From Thermodesulfobacteriaceae bacterium UBA6232 (lineage in GTDB: Bacteria; Desulfobacterota; Thermodesulfobacteria; Thermodesulfobacteriales; Thermodesulfobacteriaceae): a stretch of 64,000 nucleotides of DNA. Below, in pieces: positions 17,434-24,123 of this stretch; the stretch's first letter is position 1, and the number at the start of each line of letters is the position of its first letter. The position numbers were made by a program, and so were the translations under genes. Location of the stretch: assembly GCA_002441555.1 (NCBI GenBank), contig DJWK01000036.1:1-64000 (forward strand). Reading direction: 5' to 3'. Below the pieces are notes generated by a model. That model worked only from the letters and a program-made list of their open reading frames with translations, ran no database searches and was not told where the DNA came from.

Positions 17434-18210
17434 ATGAAAGACGTAACGAGAAGAGATTTTTTGATCGGAACAGGCCTTTTCAGTGCAGGTATGCTTCTTT
17501 CAAAGGTTTTTCAAATTGATTTAGCTACTCCTGTTCAGGCCAAAATGAAAGCTCAAAAATGGCCTTGGCCCTATGAAAAGCTTGATCCAGAAAAAACTGC
17601 TGAAATGGCTTACAATGAATGGTATCGAATCTTTTGCGGAGGAGCCGTTATAAGTTCCATTTTCTCTCAGTTGGCTGAAAAAATCGGAGAACCTTATGCT
17701 TCTTTTCCGATTGATGCTTTTATAATTCAGGAAGGCGGATTAGCTGGCTGGGGAACTCTTTGTGGGTCTCTTAATGGCGCTGCAGTTGTTGCAAACTGTA
17801 TCTGTGGACCAAGAACAAGTGGTTCTCACGCTGGTCATATCATTACTACCAATCTTATGGACTGGTATAGCAACACCTCTTTACCAATTTACAAACCTAA
17901 AAATCCAAAGGCAAATAAAGATCATATTGTGCAAACTATGAGCAATTCTCCTCTATGTCATATATCCGTTGGAAAATGGATGAAAGCCTCTGGCTTTGCT
18001 CTTGCAAGCCCTGAGAGAAAAGATAGATGTGCAAGGATTACTGCAAGTGTGGCTTATAAACTGGTTGAAATGTTAAATGCATGGAAAGATGGCAAATTTC
18101 ATGAAGAGGTAAAATGGTCCCCTGCTGGCATGTTTGGTATTACAGCTCAACAGAACTGTGCTGAATGTCACGGTTCAAATATCCCAGAAGCACCTAAAAT
18201 GAAAAAATAA
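17434..18210 (+). CDS. Split-Soret-type cytochrome c, Tat-exported
   Basis: Periplasmic redox protein. The N terminus is a twin-arginine signal (TRRDFLIGTG, then a hydrophobic stretch and a VQA cleavage-like site). The mature part has the C-GCAxxG-C-C-type cysteine pattern seen in this family (FCGGA, GTLCGSLNGAA, NCICG) and a single haem motif CAECH near residue 247, close to the C terminus. This arrangement matches split-Soret cytochromes of sulfate reducers, dimers with stacked haems and an extra Fe-S site. ATG at 17434 follows AAGGAGGTGG. It is monocistronic. The physiological partner is unknown even in characterised members. Confidence 0.8.
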   Translation: MKDVTRRDFLIGTGLFSAGMLLSKVFQIDLATPVQAKMKAQKWPWPYEKLDPEKTAEMAYNEWYRIFCGGAVISSIFSQLAEKIGEPYASFPIDAFIIQEGGLAGWGTLCGSLNGAAVVANCICGPRTSGSHAGHIITTNLMDWYSNTSLPIYKPKNPKANKDHIVQTMSNSPLCHISVGKWMKASGFALASPERKDRCARITASVAYKLVEMLNAWKDGKFHEEVKWSPAGMFGITAQQNCAECHGSNIPEAPKMKK

Positions 18211-18215
18211 AGACT

Positions 18216-18671
18216 TTAATTTTCCGGGCCCTCGGCCCGGGAAGCAATTTTAAAAAAATCTTCAAGGAAGTTTAAAACATAAAAAGCAAATTTTCTCAAA
18301 TCTTCTATATTTTGAAAATTTTTATAAATCTCTCTTAAATCAAGTTCTACATATTCATGCACTAAAATATTTCTAAAAGCAATAATTTTTTTTAAAGTCT
18401 CAGCGTAATCCCGAGGAATAATATTTTTTTCTGCAAGAATATCAGCAATTTCTCTATAAAAATTAGGGCTTCTTAAGCCTAATTCAGAAATAAGGTGTGT
18501 CCCAATATCAATAATTGCCTGTATGGCCACCTGGAGTTCATGTATAATAGCTCCATGAATTTCCCAGTTTTTCTCAAACTCTTCAAAGGATACACCCTTT
18601 TTACTTTCAAGTCTTTTTAAAGCTCTTTCAAGACGTTCTAATAATTTTAAAAGAATCTTTTCACTTACCAA
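18216..18671 (-). CDS. hepT: HepT-like HEPN ribonuclease toxin (DUF86)
   Basis: All-helical HEPN-fold protein of 151 residues. The catalytic RX4-6H-type motif is present as RNILVHEY near residue 116, with the trailing Tyr that MntA-type partners modify. The gene overlaps the 3' end of the nucleotidyltransferase gene by 11 bases, the standard MNT-HEPN arrangement in which the HEPN RNase is the toxin. The last codons coincide with a GC-rich hairpin that may also end the cytochrome transcript from the other strand. Confidence 0.87.
   Translation of the reverse strand: MVSEKILLKLLERLERALKRLESKKGVSFEEFEKNWEIHGAIIHELQVAIQAIIDIGTHLISELGLRSPNFYREIADILAEKNIIPRDYAETLKKIIAFRNILVHEYVELDLREIYKNFQNIEDLRKFAFYVLNFLEDFFKIASRAEGPEN
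18224..18240. terminator. GC-rich hairpin between convergent genes, possible terminator
   Basis: Perfect 7-bp stem CCGGGCC / GGCCCGG with a 3-base loop, 14 bases after the cytochrome stop. The T tract beyond it on the plus strand is weak. On the minus strand it encodes the last residues of HepT. Confidence 0.45.
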
Positions 18672-19071
18672 ATTTACCCTCCTGAATTCTTCTTTTTAAG
18701 GCTTCTTGATATTTTCTTAAGTGTATTTCAAAATCAAGGGCTTGAGAAAGTTTTTGAGCCATAAATGAAATTCTTTTTTCTTTATTTTTACAAAAAAGAA
18801 GTTTCCCTGTTCTCATAACCGAGTGTATCAAAAGAGGTGGAGCCTGATTTAAAATTACAAGATCAATCTCATTAAAACCGGTTATCTCACTTATTTTATC
18901 AATCAGTTCTAATTTTCTTCTAAAAATATCTTCAGGAAGTGGCTCTAAGTAAAGCGCAATATCAAGATCACTTTCTCCATGAGTCCGTCCGATAGAATGA
19001 CTACCAAAGATATAAGCAAAAAGTATATCCTTTTCTTTATATAGCTCCTTACTTAAGGATGAATAAAGCAT
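18661..19071 (-). CDS. mntA: MntA-like nucleotidyltransferase antitoxin
   Basis: Minimal nucleotidyltransferase of the MNT family. The GSX10DXD signature is visible as GSHSIGRTHGESDLD at about residues 23-37, giving the metal-binding Asp pair. In characterised MntA-HepT systems this enzyme adds AMP to a Tyr of HepT and silences the RNase. The C-terminal 40 residues (from about residue 97, past KLLFCK) are helical. It is the first gene of the pair; together they form a toxin-antitoxin or defence module about 2 kb from the CRISPR array. Confidence 0.86.
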   Translation of the reverse strand: MLYSSLSKELYKEKDILFAYIFGSHSIGRTHGESDLDIALYLEPLPEDIFRRKLELIDKISEITGFNEIDLVILNQAPPLLIHSVMRTGKLLFCKNKEKRISFMAQKLSQALDFEIHLRKYQEALKRRIQEGKFGK

Positions 19072-19276
19072 ACCCCCTACCCTTTTAGTTTTGAAAAAGC
19101 TTACTATAATTATTAATATACCCCTTTTTTAAAAGAATGCCTGGTTAAACTTTTTTTCTTCTTAAGTTCTTCTTTTGCTTCAAAAAAGAAACAATTGCTC
19201 TTTGGACTTTATCTTTACTCAAATTCATCAGAAAGTTTATTCTGGGCAGAGGCAATTAAGGAGTTTTATAAAAAAT

Positions 19277-19480
19277 TCAAGGAAGATATTTAAGTCTTTC
19301 TTTGAGGAGTTTTTTAAGTCTTCTTCTTTCTCTTTGTCTTTCAATATATTTTTGCAAGACTGGTCTGCCAAAAATATAAATAAAAAATCCTGCTGCCATT
19401 ACAGGGATTAAAAAGATAATTAATCCGCCAAGGGCATATCCAACAAAAAAGTTAAGTATGAGTCCCAAAATAAAGGGCAT
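19277..19480 (-). CDS. Small membrane protein, unknown
   Basis: A protein of about 67 residues starting MPFILGLIL. It has one or two hydrophobic segments (residues 2-15 and about 20-43) and a very basic C-terminal tail rich in Arg, Lys and Leu, predicted cytoplasmic. ATG at 19480 is preferred to an upstream GTG-frame start because the membrane part begins here, although the ribosome site is weak. No family is recognised. It lies downstream of two unknown paralogues on the same strand. Confidence 0.5.
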   Translation of the reverse strand: MPFILGLILNFFVGYALGGLIIFLIPVMAAGFFIYIFGRPVLQKYIERQRERRRLKKLLKERLKYLP

Positions 19481-19533
19481 ATTTAGAGATACCCTATGGA
19501 CTACACAATTGCAATTGGTCTTCAACCTTAACC

Positions 19534-19920
19534 TTAAGCTTTATTCTCTTTGTCATATACCTCTCTTAAGTGTTCAGGTAAAAGCTCAGAGGGATAAGTT
19601 CCCTCTGCAATTTTATCAAGCCACCACCACCAAGCCTTTAAAGGAGGTTCTATTTCCCCAAGCACCCTTTCCCAGGCAGGTTCCGCTCCCTTTTTAAGCA
19701 CATACTTGATAAGTCGTACATCGTATTCTTTTACTTTCTCATCAAGCCTTTTTTCGTGAATAACATCCCTAACCGGTAATCTCACTCCTGCAGTATAATA
19801 ACAACAAGCTGATACAATATCCTGTTCACTTTCAGGTAGAGAGGTAGCTAAATCCCAATCCTCAATTAAATCTTTTTCAGATGCCTTCCTTAAAATCTCA
19901 TAATAGCTTGAGTATTGCAA
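19534..19920 (-). CDS. Hypothetical protein, paralogue of the adjacent upstream gene
   Basis: I do not recognise the family. The 128-residue protein has a pattern shared with its neighbour: LIEDWDLAT near residue 18, LPVRDVI near residue 48, V-x-EYDVRLIKYVLKK, and a Trp-rich stretch (AWWWWLDK). No signal or membrane span. It overlaps the neighbour by 23 bases, so translation is probably coupled. It belongs to a minus-strand set with a nucleotidyltransferase and looks accessory. Confidence 0.6.
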   Translation of the reverse strand: MQYSSYYEILRKASEKDLIEDWDLATSLPESEQDIVSACCYYTAGVRLPVRDVIHEKRLDEKVKEYDVRLIKYVLKKGAEPAWERVLGEIEPPLKAWWWWLDKIAEGTYPSELLPEHLREVYDKENKA

Positions 19921-20254
19921 CCCAGACCCTCTTAGCTCGGGGTTTTAATTTCCTATAGCAATTATAAAGCGGTGGATTCTCCCTTTCTCTGTCTCTCGGT
20001 TTATCAGCTTTGTATTTTATAGTATTTCTAATAGCTCTTTTATCAAGTTCTACAACCTCAGGATGATTCCCAAGCCCAAGCTCCTCTATTTCATCTCTTA
20101 TGCTTAAAAGAGGCATTTGCTCCTCGTAATAAACTCCCCATTCGTCCTCTGTCACCATATCCCACTCTTCAATTAAGGTTTTTATCAGATTTTGTTCTTT
20201 CATTAAATTCAGATTTTTATCTATATTTTCTTTTTTGTAAACTTCAAATCCCAT
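19898..20254 (-). CDS. Hypothetical protein, paralogue of the adjacent downstream gene
   Basis: A 118-residue protein of unknown family. LIEEWDMVT, LSIRDEI, VVELDKRAIRNTIKYKA and a C-terminal block rich in Arg, Lys and Trp align by eye with the next gene, so the two are diverged tandem duplicates. ATG at 20254 lies 3 bases after a degenerate CRISPR repeat (20258-20287), so this gene starts where a CRISPR spacer would be. No clear Shine-Dalgarno is present apart from AAAAGGA inside that repeat. Confidence 0.58.
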   Translation of the reverse strand: MGFEVYKKENIDKNLNLMKEQNLIKTLIEEWDMVTEDEWGVYYEEQMPLLSIRDEIEELGLGNHPEVVELDKRAIRNTIKYKADKPRDRERENPPLYNCYRKLKPRAKRVWVAILKLL

Positions 20255-20257
20255 GTT

Positions 20258-20287
20258 GTTTCAATTCCTTTTAGGTAGGCTCAAAAC
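20258..20287 (-). repeat. Stray degenerate CRISPR repeat
   Basis: Thirty bases that match the array repeat at 26 of 30 positions (begins GTTTCAATTCC, then one A-to-T change, then AGGTAGGCT, with three changes near the end). It lies 802 bases beyond the trailer end of the array in the same orientation. On the minus strand it carries the last codons and stop of the nucleotidyltransferase gene and abuts the start of the next gene. Confidence 0.85.
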
Positions 20288-20821
20288 CCTTCCTATTTCA
20301 ACTAAACTATTAAAATCCTCAACATAGTCCTCCCCTAAATACCTTCTAACAAGCCCCCGCACCTTCTCCACATCCACAACCCTACTCAATAGAACAATAT
20401 CATCCATATCCTTTTCTCTCATTGCAACAAGCTTCATTACAATCAACCACTCTGGCCTCACTATCCTCACCTCAACTCCCTCAAAAACATCTTTCTTTGC
20501 ATATTTTATAGCATCTTCCTCCCACTCCTCCTCAGCTAATATCAAATCCACCTCCCAACCTTTACCCTTCACCGTGTATGAACCAACCCCAGCCTTAGCA
20601 TAACCACTCACACTGAATCCTATCTCATTGAATAGGTCACGCACTTCGTCAAAATCTTCTTTCACTACAAGAATATCAAGCTCCCTTGAAGTAGGCACCC
20701 TCCCCTCTACCCAATACGCGACGGCTAAACCACCAACCAACGCACAACTAAATCCTTCCAAAATCTGAAAAATCTCACGAACAACCTCTCTACTCTCAAC
20801 CAGAGAAACTAACCTTGACAC
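20261..20821 (-). CDS. AbiEii-like nucleotidyltransferase family protein
   Basis: A 186-residue protein with the nucleotidyltransferase-fold start CALVGGLAVAYWVEGR and the Asp-rich strand ELDILVV near residue 48, a later acidic strand WEVDLILA near residue 89, and a helical C terminus. This resembles AbiEii/DUF6036-type enzymes, often the toxin half of a pair. No AbiEi antitoxin is recognised; the short upstream frames (20895-21029) could be remnants of a partner. The start is GTG at 20821. Its stop codon lies in a degenerate CRISPR repeat. Codon use (many Val, Arg and GC-ending codons) differs from core genes, which suggests acquisition. Confidence 0.7.
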   Translation of the reverse strand: MSRLVSLVESREVVREIFQILEGFSCALVGGLAVAYWVEGRVPTSRELDILVVKEDFDEVRDLFNEIGFSVSGYAKAGVGSYTVKGKGWEVDLILAEEEWEEDAIKYAKKDVFEGVEVRIVRPEWLIVMKLVAMREKDMDDIVLLSRVVDVEKVRGLVRRYLGEDYVEDFNSLVEIGRVLSLPKRN

Positions 20822-20894
20822 CTATAACCCCACAACTCTACTTTTTAGCCTTCTTACTCAAACTCTCCCCTGTTTACCCTTTCGGCAACTTCTT

Positions 20895-21029
20895 TCACTT
20901 TTCCCTCAACGCCTGCTTTAATACCTCCACACAACAAGGAAACTTCTCCTTAACTTCCTTTCTCCACATCTTCCTCTTCAATAACTTACCATAACTCTCA
21001 AAAATCTTTTTCCTTAAATCTTTTGTTAT
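20895..21029 (-). pseudogene. Short coding remnant upstream of the nucleotidyltransferase gene
   Basis: On the minus strand a frame without ATG (ATA at 21029 after GAGGTGA) encodes a basic peptide with KDLRKKIFESYGKLLKRK and VEVLKQALREK, ending at TGA 20897-20895. A second frame, GTG at 20898, overlaps that stop and reads VKEVAERVNRGEFE. The composition looks coding, but no intact gene is present. It may be a decayed partner of the nucleotidyltransferase. The rest of 20822-21089 shows nothing else I can name. Confidence 0.35.
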
Positions 21030-21089
21030 TTCACCTCACCACTTTTATACATTTCTAAAGCAGGCTCAGGATTTTCAATCCCTTCCTTA

Positions 21090-22121
21090 GTTTCAATTCC
21101 TTATAGGTAGGCTTGCAACAAAAGCCCACGGGCACGCCTTAAAAGGGCAAGCCCCGTTTCAATTCCTTATAGGTAGGCTTGCAACGAGAATTTGTAGTCT
21201 GCCAAGGTTTTGTTTGACGGGTTTCAATTCCTTATAGGTAGGCTTGCAACGCAAGCAGAATGCTTGCAAGATGCTTGCTCAATGCTTGGTTTCAATTCCT
21301 TATAGGTAGGCTTGCAACATGGCAAAAACTATATTTTACAGAAGTGCCTGATTTCCGTTTCAATTCCTTATAGGTAGGCTTGCAACCGAACCACCTTGAA
21401 ATTTTTGCAGTATCCGATTTCACCGTTTCAATTCCTTATAGGTAGGCTTGCAACAAAGATTGTGCAGGTGGCACTTGAGGAGGGAAGAATTGGTTTCAAT
21501 TCCTTATAGGTAGGCTTGCAACCCAGTAATGAAATATCTTCCACAATTGTATAATCCGGTTTCAATTCCTTATAGGTAGGCTTGCAACTTCTTTTTTTCT
21601 GTGGATTTTGACTATGCTGATTGAATTTCAATTCCTTATAGGTAGGCTTGCAACGTCTTGCTGAGTTTTACAGAAATATGAAAGAGCGCTATTTCAATTC
21701 CTTATAGGTAGGCTTGCAACTTAGGTCTTCTCTTCACAAGTATGCAAGAATACTTGTATTTCAATTCCTTATAGGTAGGCTTGCAACCAAGTTTCACCTT
21801 CACTTTTTCCCTTCTGTAAGCAAAATTTCAATTCCTTATAGGTAGGCTTGCAACTTGTAAGTCTTCTTACTCAGCAGGCGGCATATACTCTATTTCAATT
21901 CCTTATAGGTAGGCTTGCAACCAAGTGGATATTGTGAAACTTATCCTGTTGATGAAAAATTTCAATTCCTTATAGGTAGGCTTGCAACCTTGACTTTTTG
22001 ATTTTGTCAATTACATTTGAATTAGTTTCAATTCCTTATAGGTAGGCTTGCAACTTAGTAGTGTAAAGGATGGATTGGAGAAGGTTTTATCGTTTCAATT
22101 CCTTATAGGTAGGCTTGCAAC
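21090..22121 (-). CRISPR. CRISPR array, 16 repeats and 15 spacers
   Basis: Sixteen 30-base repeats. On the plus strand they begin GTTTCAATTCC and end TAGGTAGGCTTGCAAC, at 21090, 21156, 21221, 21289, 21357, 21425, 21493, 21559, 21625, 21691, 21758, 21825, 21892, 21959, 22025 and 22092. Spacers are 35-38 bases. The reverse complement ends in ATTGAAAC, the usual crRNA 5' handle, so the array is transcribed leftwards from a leader at 22122-22318 beside cas2; the newest spacer is near 22091. Repeats 9-14 start with A instead of G, giving ATTGAAAT. Otherwise the repeats are identical, which points to a maintained array. Confidence 0.98.
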
Positions 22122-22318
22122 CCATTGTAAGTATTGTAAAATAACCTTATTTCAATTGTCAAGGAACTATATACTCTTAATTAACAAATTTAACAAGTTC
22201 TTGAAATTATGCAAGTTATCCTGTCGTCGATCCTCAAGATTTTTTGCATCATCTGATGTCGACGAACTAAAAACTTGCATTGCGATATTTAACCCCACCT
22301 ATTTTTGCCTTTCTATAC
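22122..22318 (-). promoter_or_regulatory. CRISPR leader with promoter
   Basis: AT-rich 197-base stretch between the array and cas2. On the minus strand TTGACA (22157-22162) and TACAAT (22133-22138) are 18 bases apart, which puts the transcript start just before the first repeat. The bases after TTGAC in this promoter read AATTGAAAT, echoing the repeat end. No gene is seen here. Confidence 0.75.
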
Positions 22319-22582
22319 TTAATAAATAAAATCCTCTTTCCCTTTGGCTAACCCAATAATTTCACGGTTTGTATACCAGCCTGTTTTAAAGGTATAAATG
22401 ATAATAGAATCTTCCTCCTCATTAATAGTAGTTTTTAACTCAGTTTTAAGTCTTTCAAGTTGGGCCTCAGTTAACTCACCTTCAAATACCGAATTTTGCA
22501 CCCAGTGAAGATATTTTCTGCAAATCTTCAAAATCTTTTGAACCCTTTTTTCATTAATATCATATACCAAAATAACTTTCAT
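22319..22582 (-). CDS. cas2: CRISPR adaptation protein Cas2
   Basis: Small ferredoxin-fold protein of 87 residues that forms the Cas1-Cas2 integration complex. It begins MKVILVYDIN with the conserved early Asp, followed by the core helix QKILKICRKYLHWVQNSV and FEGELTEAQLERL. It is last in the cas operon and next to the leader. Its stop is only 196 bases from the first repeat. AT-rich like cas1, cas4 and cas6, unlike the effector genes upstream. Confidence 0.95.
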   Translation of the reverse strand: MKVILVYDINEKRVQKILKICRKYLHWVQNSVFEGELTEAQLERLKTELKTTINEEEDSIIIYTFKTGWYTNREIIGLAKGKEDFIY

Positions 22583-22583
22583 C

Positions 22584-23576
22584 TCACCAGGAAGTTATGA
22601 AGGGTGTATATTCCTCATCTTCCATTAAATGTTTTTCTACTTTATAAAGCTCCAATCGGATTAAACGCCTGTAAGAAACATGTCTTTTCAGTTTTTTATG
22701 GTAAAAAGTGCTCTGCAGTCTTTCTTCCATCTCCTTGATAAAAAGCTCCTTCCCTTTGTCATTAAGAACTATTCCATTTAACTTTTCTTCAAAGTGTTTA
22801 GACTTAATTATTCCTTTATTTATCACACTAAAAATAACTCTATCAGCTATCACAGGTTTGAAAACTTCTGCTACATCAAGATTGAGTGTAAATCTTCGAA
22901 AATTAGTTGTATGAAGATAACCAATTCGAGGATCAAGATGAGTGTGATATATCTCACTTAAACAATAAGTGTATAAAAGGGAATTGGCAAAGCTAATAAG
23001 AGCGTTGAGTCTATTTTTGGGAGGTCTTCTCGTTCTTTCCTCAAAAATAAATTGTTCATTTTTAAGAATGATATCCCAGGAATAATAATATTGCTCTCTT
23101 ATGTTGCCTTCAAGAGCCATTAATTGCTCAGGAGTTTCACAGTTATCTAAGGATTGTGAAAGCTTCTCAATTTTGGTTAGATAATTTTCTACCTCTTTTC
23201 CTCTATTTTTGTAATAGGAAAGCACTTTCTTAATATTTTCTACTGCACCAAAAACAAATTTTTTAGCTAACTTGAGCCTTTTGACCGGATCAAGATAATG
23301 CTCTGCTTGTTTAAGAATTAAATATCCTGAGTTAAGATGCTCTCTTGGGTAATAGGAGCCCACATAATAACCGTAATAATTAAAAAAATGGATTATAATT
23401 TCTTTTTCCGTAAGAAATTCAAGCAAGCGTTTATTTAGCGTGATTTCACCAAGGACAAAAATTTCCTTAATATTTTCGATAGGTAAATATTTTTTGCCCT
23501 CCTTTGTTTCAAGATAAAGGGTGTTATCTTTTCTTCTTAGTTCACCATCTGAAGTGATGTAAACAGTTTTTTTCAT
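22584..23576 (-). CDS. cas1: CRISPR integrase Cas1
   Basis: Metal-dependent integrase that inserts new spacers into the array. The 330-residue length and motifs fit type I-B Cas1: N-terminal beta domain with ENIKEIFVLGE, catalytic Glu in LMALEGNIREQYY near residue 155, then His and Asp in TTNFRRFTLNLDVAEVFKP near residue 225. RPPKNRLNALISFANSLLY is the central helical signature. It is one base from cas2 and overlaps cas4 by 4 bases, so all three adaptation proteins are probably made together. Confidence 0.96.
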   Translation of the reverse strand: MKKTVYITSDGELRRKDNTLYLETKEGKKYLPIENIKEIFVLGEITLNKRLLEFLTEKEIIIHFFNYYGYYVGSYYPREHLNSGYLILKQAEHYLDPVKRLKLAKKFVFGAVENIKKVLSYYKNRGKEVENYLTKIEKLSQSLDNCETPEQLMALEGNIREQYYYSWDIILKNEQFIFEERTRRPPKNRLNALISFANSLLYTYCLSEIYHTHLDPRIGYLHTTNFRRFTLNLDVAEVFKPVIADRVIFSVINKGIIKSKHFEEKLNGIVLNDKGKELFIKEMEERLQSTFYHKKLKRHVSYRRLIRLELYKVEKHLMEDEEYTPFITSW

Positions 23577-24094
23577 GCGTAGCAGAACTCAACAAATGCG
23601 CAATTTTTACAAAAAGAAGTTTTTACTACTGGAGGAGGTATTTCTTGCGCTGTAAGATTTTGCATGTCTTTTATCGAATTAACCAGTAGTGTCTCTATAT
23701 CATCGGTGAGTTCAAAAGGAACAATTTTCTTTTCTTTTGGAATTAGAATTTCGCCTTTTGCATTTATCCCCCTTTCTTTTAGCTTTAAAAGATAAAATGC
23801 AACCTGCATCTTTGCTGCCTCAAGTCCTTTGGAGCTTTTCTTTACCTCGCAAACGATAATATTTTGGTCTAATTTTTTAACAAGGTCTATTTTTATGATG
23901 TCAAGAAATATCTCTTTTTTTTCTCTTGAGTATGTATTTTCGGAAATTAATCTTCCAAGTAAAAGCAAATCGATATTAGGAGATGGATTTAATTGTCTTG
24001 CATAAAGCCAGAATTTTCTTTTGCAGATAAAGTAAGCATTAACAAGATTACCATTGATGTTCACATCTTTCGAATAACTCTTTAATTCATTCAT
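23573..24094 (-). CDS. cas4: CRISPR adaptation exonuclease Cas4
   Basis: RecB-like nuclease with an Fe-S cluster that trims prespacers and selects the PAM side. The four cluster Cys are visible: one in ICKRKFWLYARQL near residue 24 and three in the C-terminal CKNCAFVEFC. The nuclease core has the conserved Asp-x-x-x region and EVKKSSKGLEAAKMQVAFYL with the QhXXY-type block (MQVAFYL). Length 173 is typical. A good AAGGTGAG site precedes ATG 24094. It follows cas3 by 29 bases, where G+C falls sharply back to the host level. Confidence 0.93.
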   Translation of the reverse strand: MNELKSYSKDVNINGNLVNAYFICKRKFWLYARQLNPSPNIDLLLLGRLISENTYSREKKEIFLDIIKIDLVKKLDQNIIVCEVKKSSKGLEAAKMQVAFYLLKLKERGINAKGEILIPKEKKIVPFELTDDIETLLVNSIKDMQNLTAQEIPPPVVKTSFCKNCAFVEFCYA

Positions 24095-24123
24095 CTTTAA
24101 CTCACCTTTCTTTATGTAACATT

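Noticed and set aside
19072..19276. A gene or RNA in the 205-base gap between mntA and the small membrane protein
   Set aside because: Only short frames without ribosome sites and no stable hairpin with a T tract were seen.
21073..21089. Degenerate repeat fragment (TTTCAATCCCTTCC) just before the first listed repeat
   Set aside because: It abuts repeat 1 with no spacer and the match is short; probably chance in pyrimidine-rich DNA.
21428..21631. Open reading frame inside the array
   Set aside because: It consists of repeats and spacers and has no independent support.
22149..22157. A possible 17th, truncated repeat in the leader (ATTTCAATT)
   Set aside because: The spacing from the last true repeat would be only 27 bases, matching stops after nine bases, and the sequence overlaps the leader promoter.
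22048..22329. Open reading frame across the leader
   Set aside because: It reads through repeats and the leader promoter on the wrong strand.
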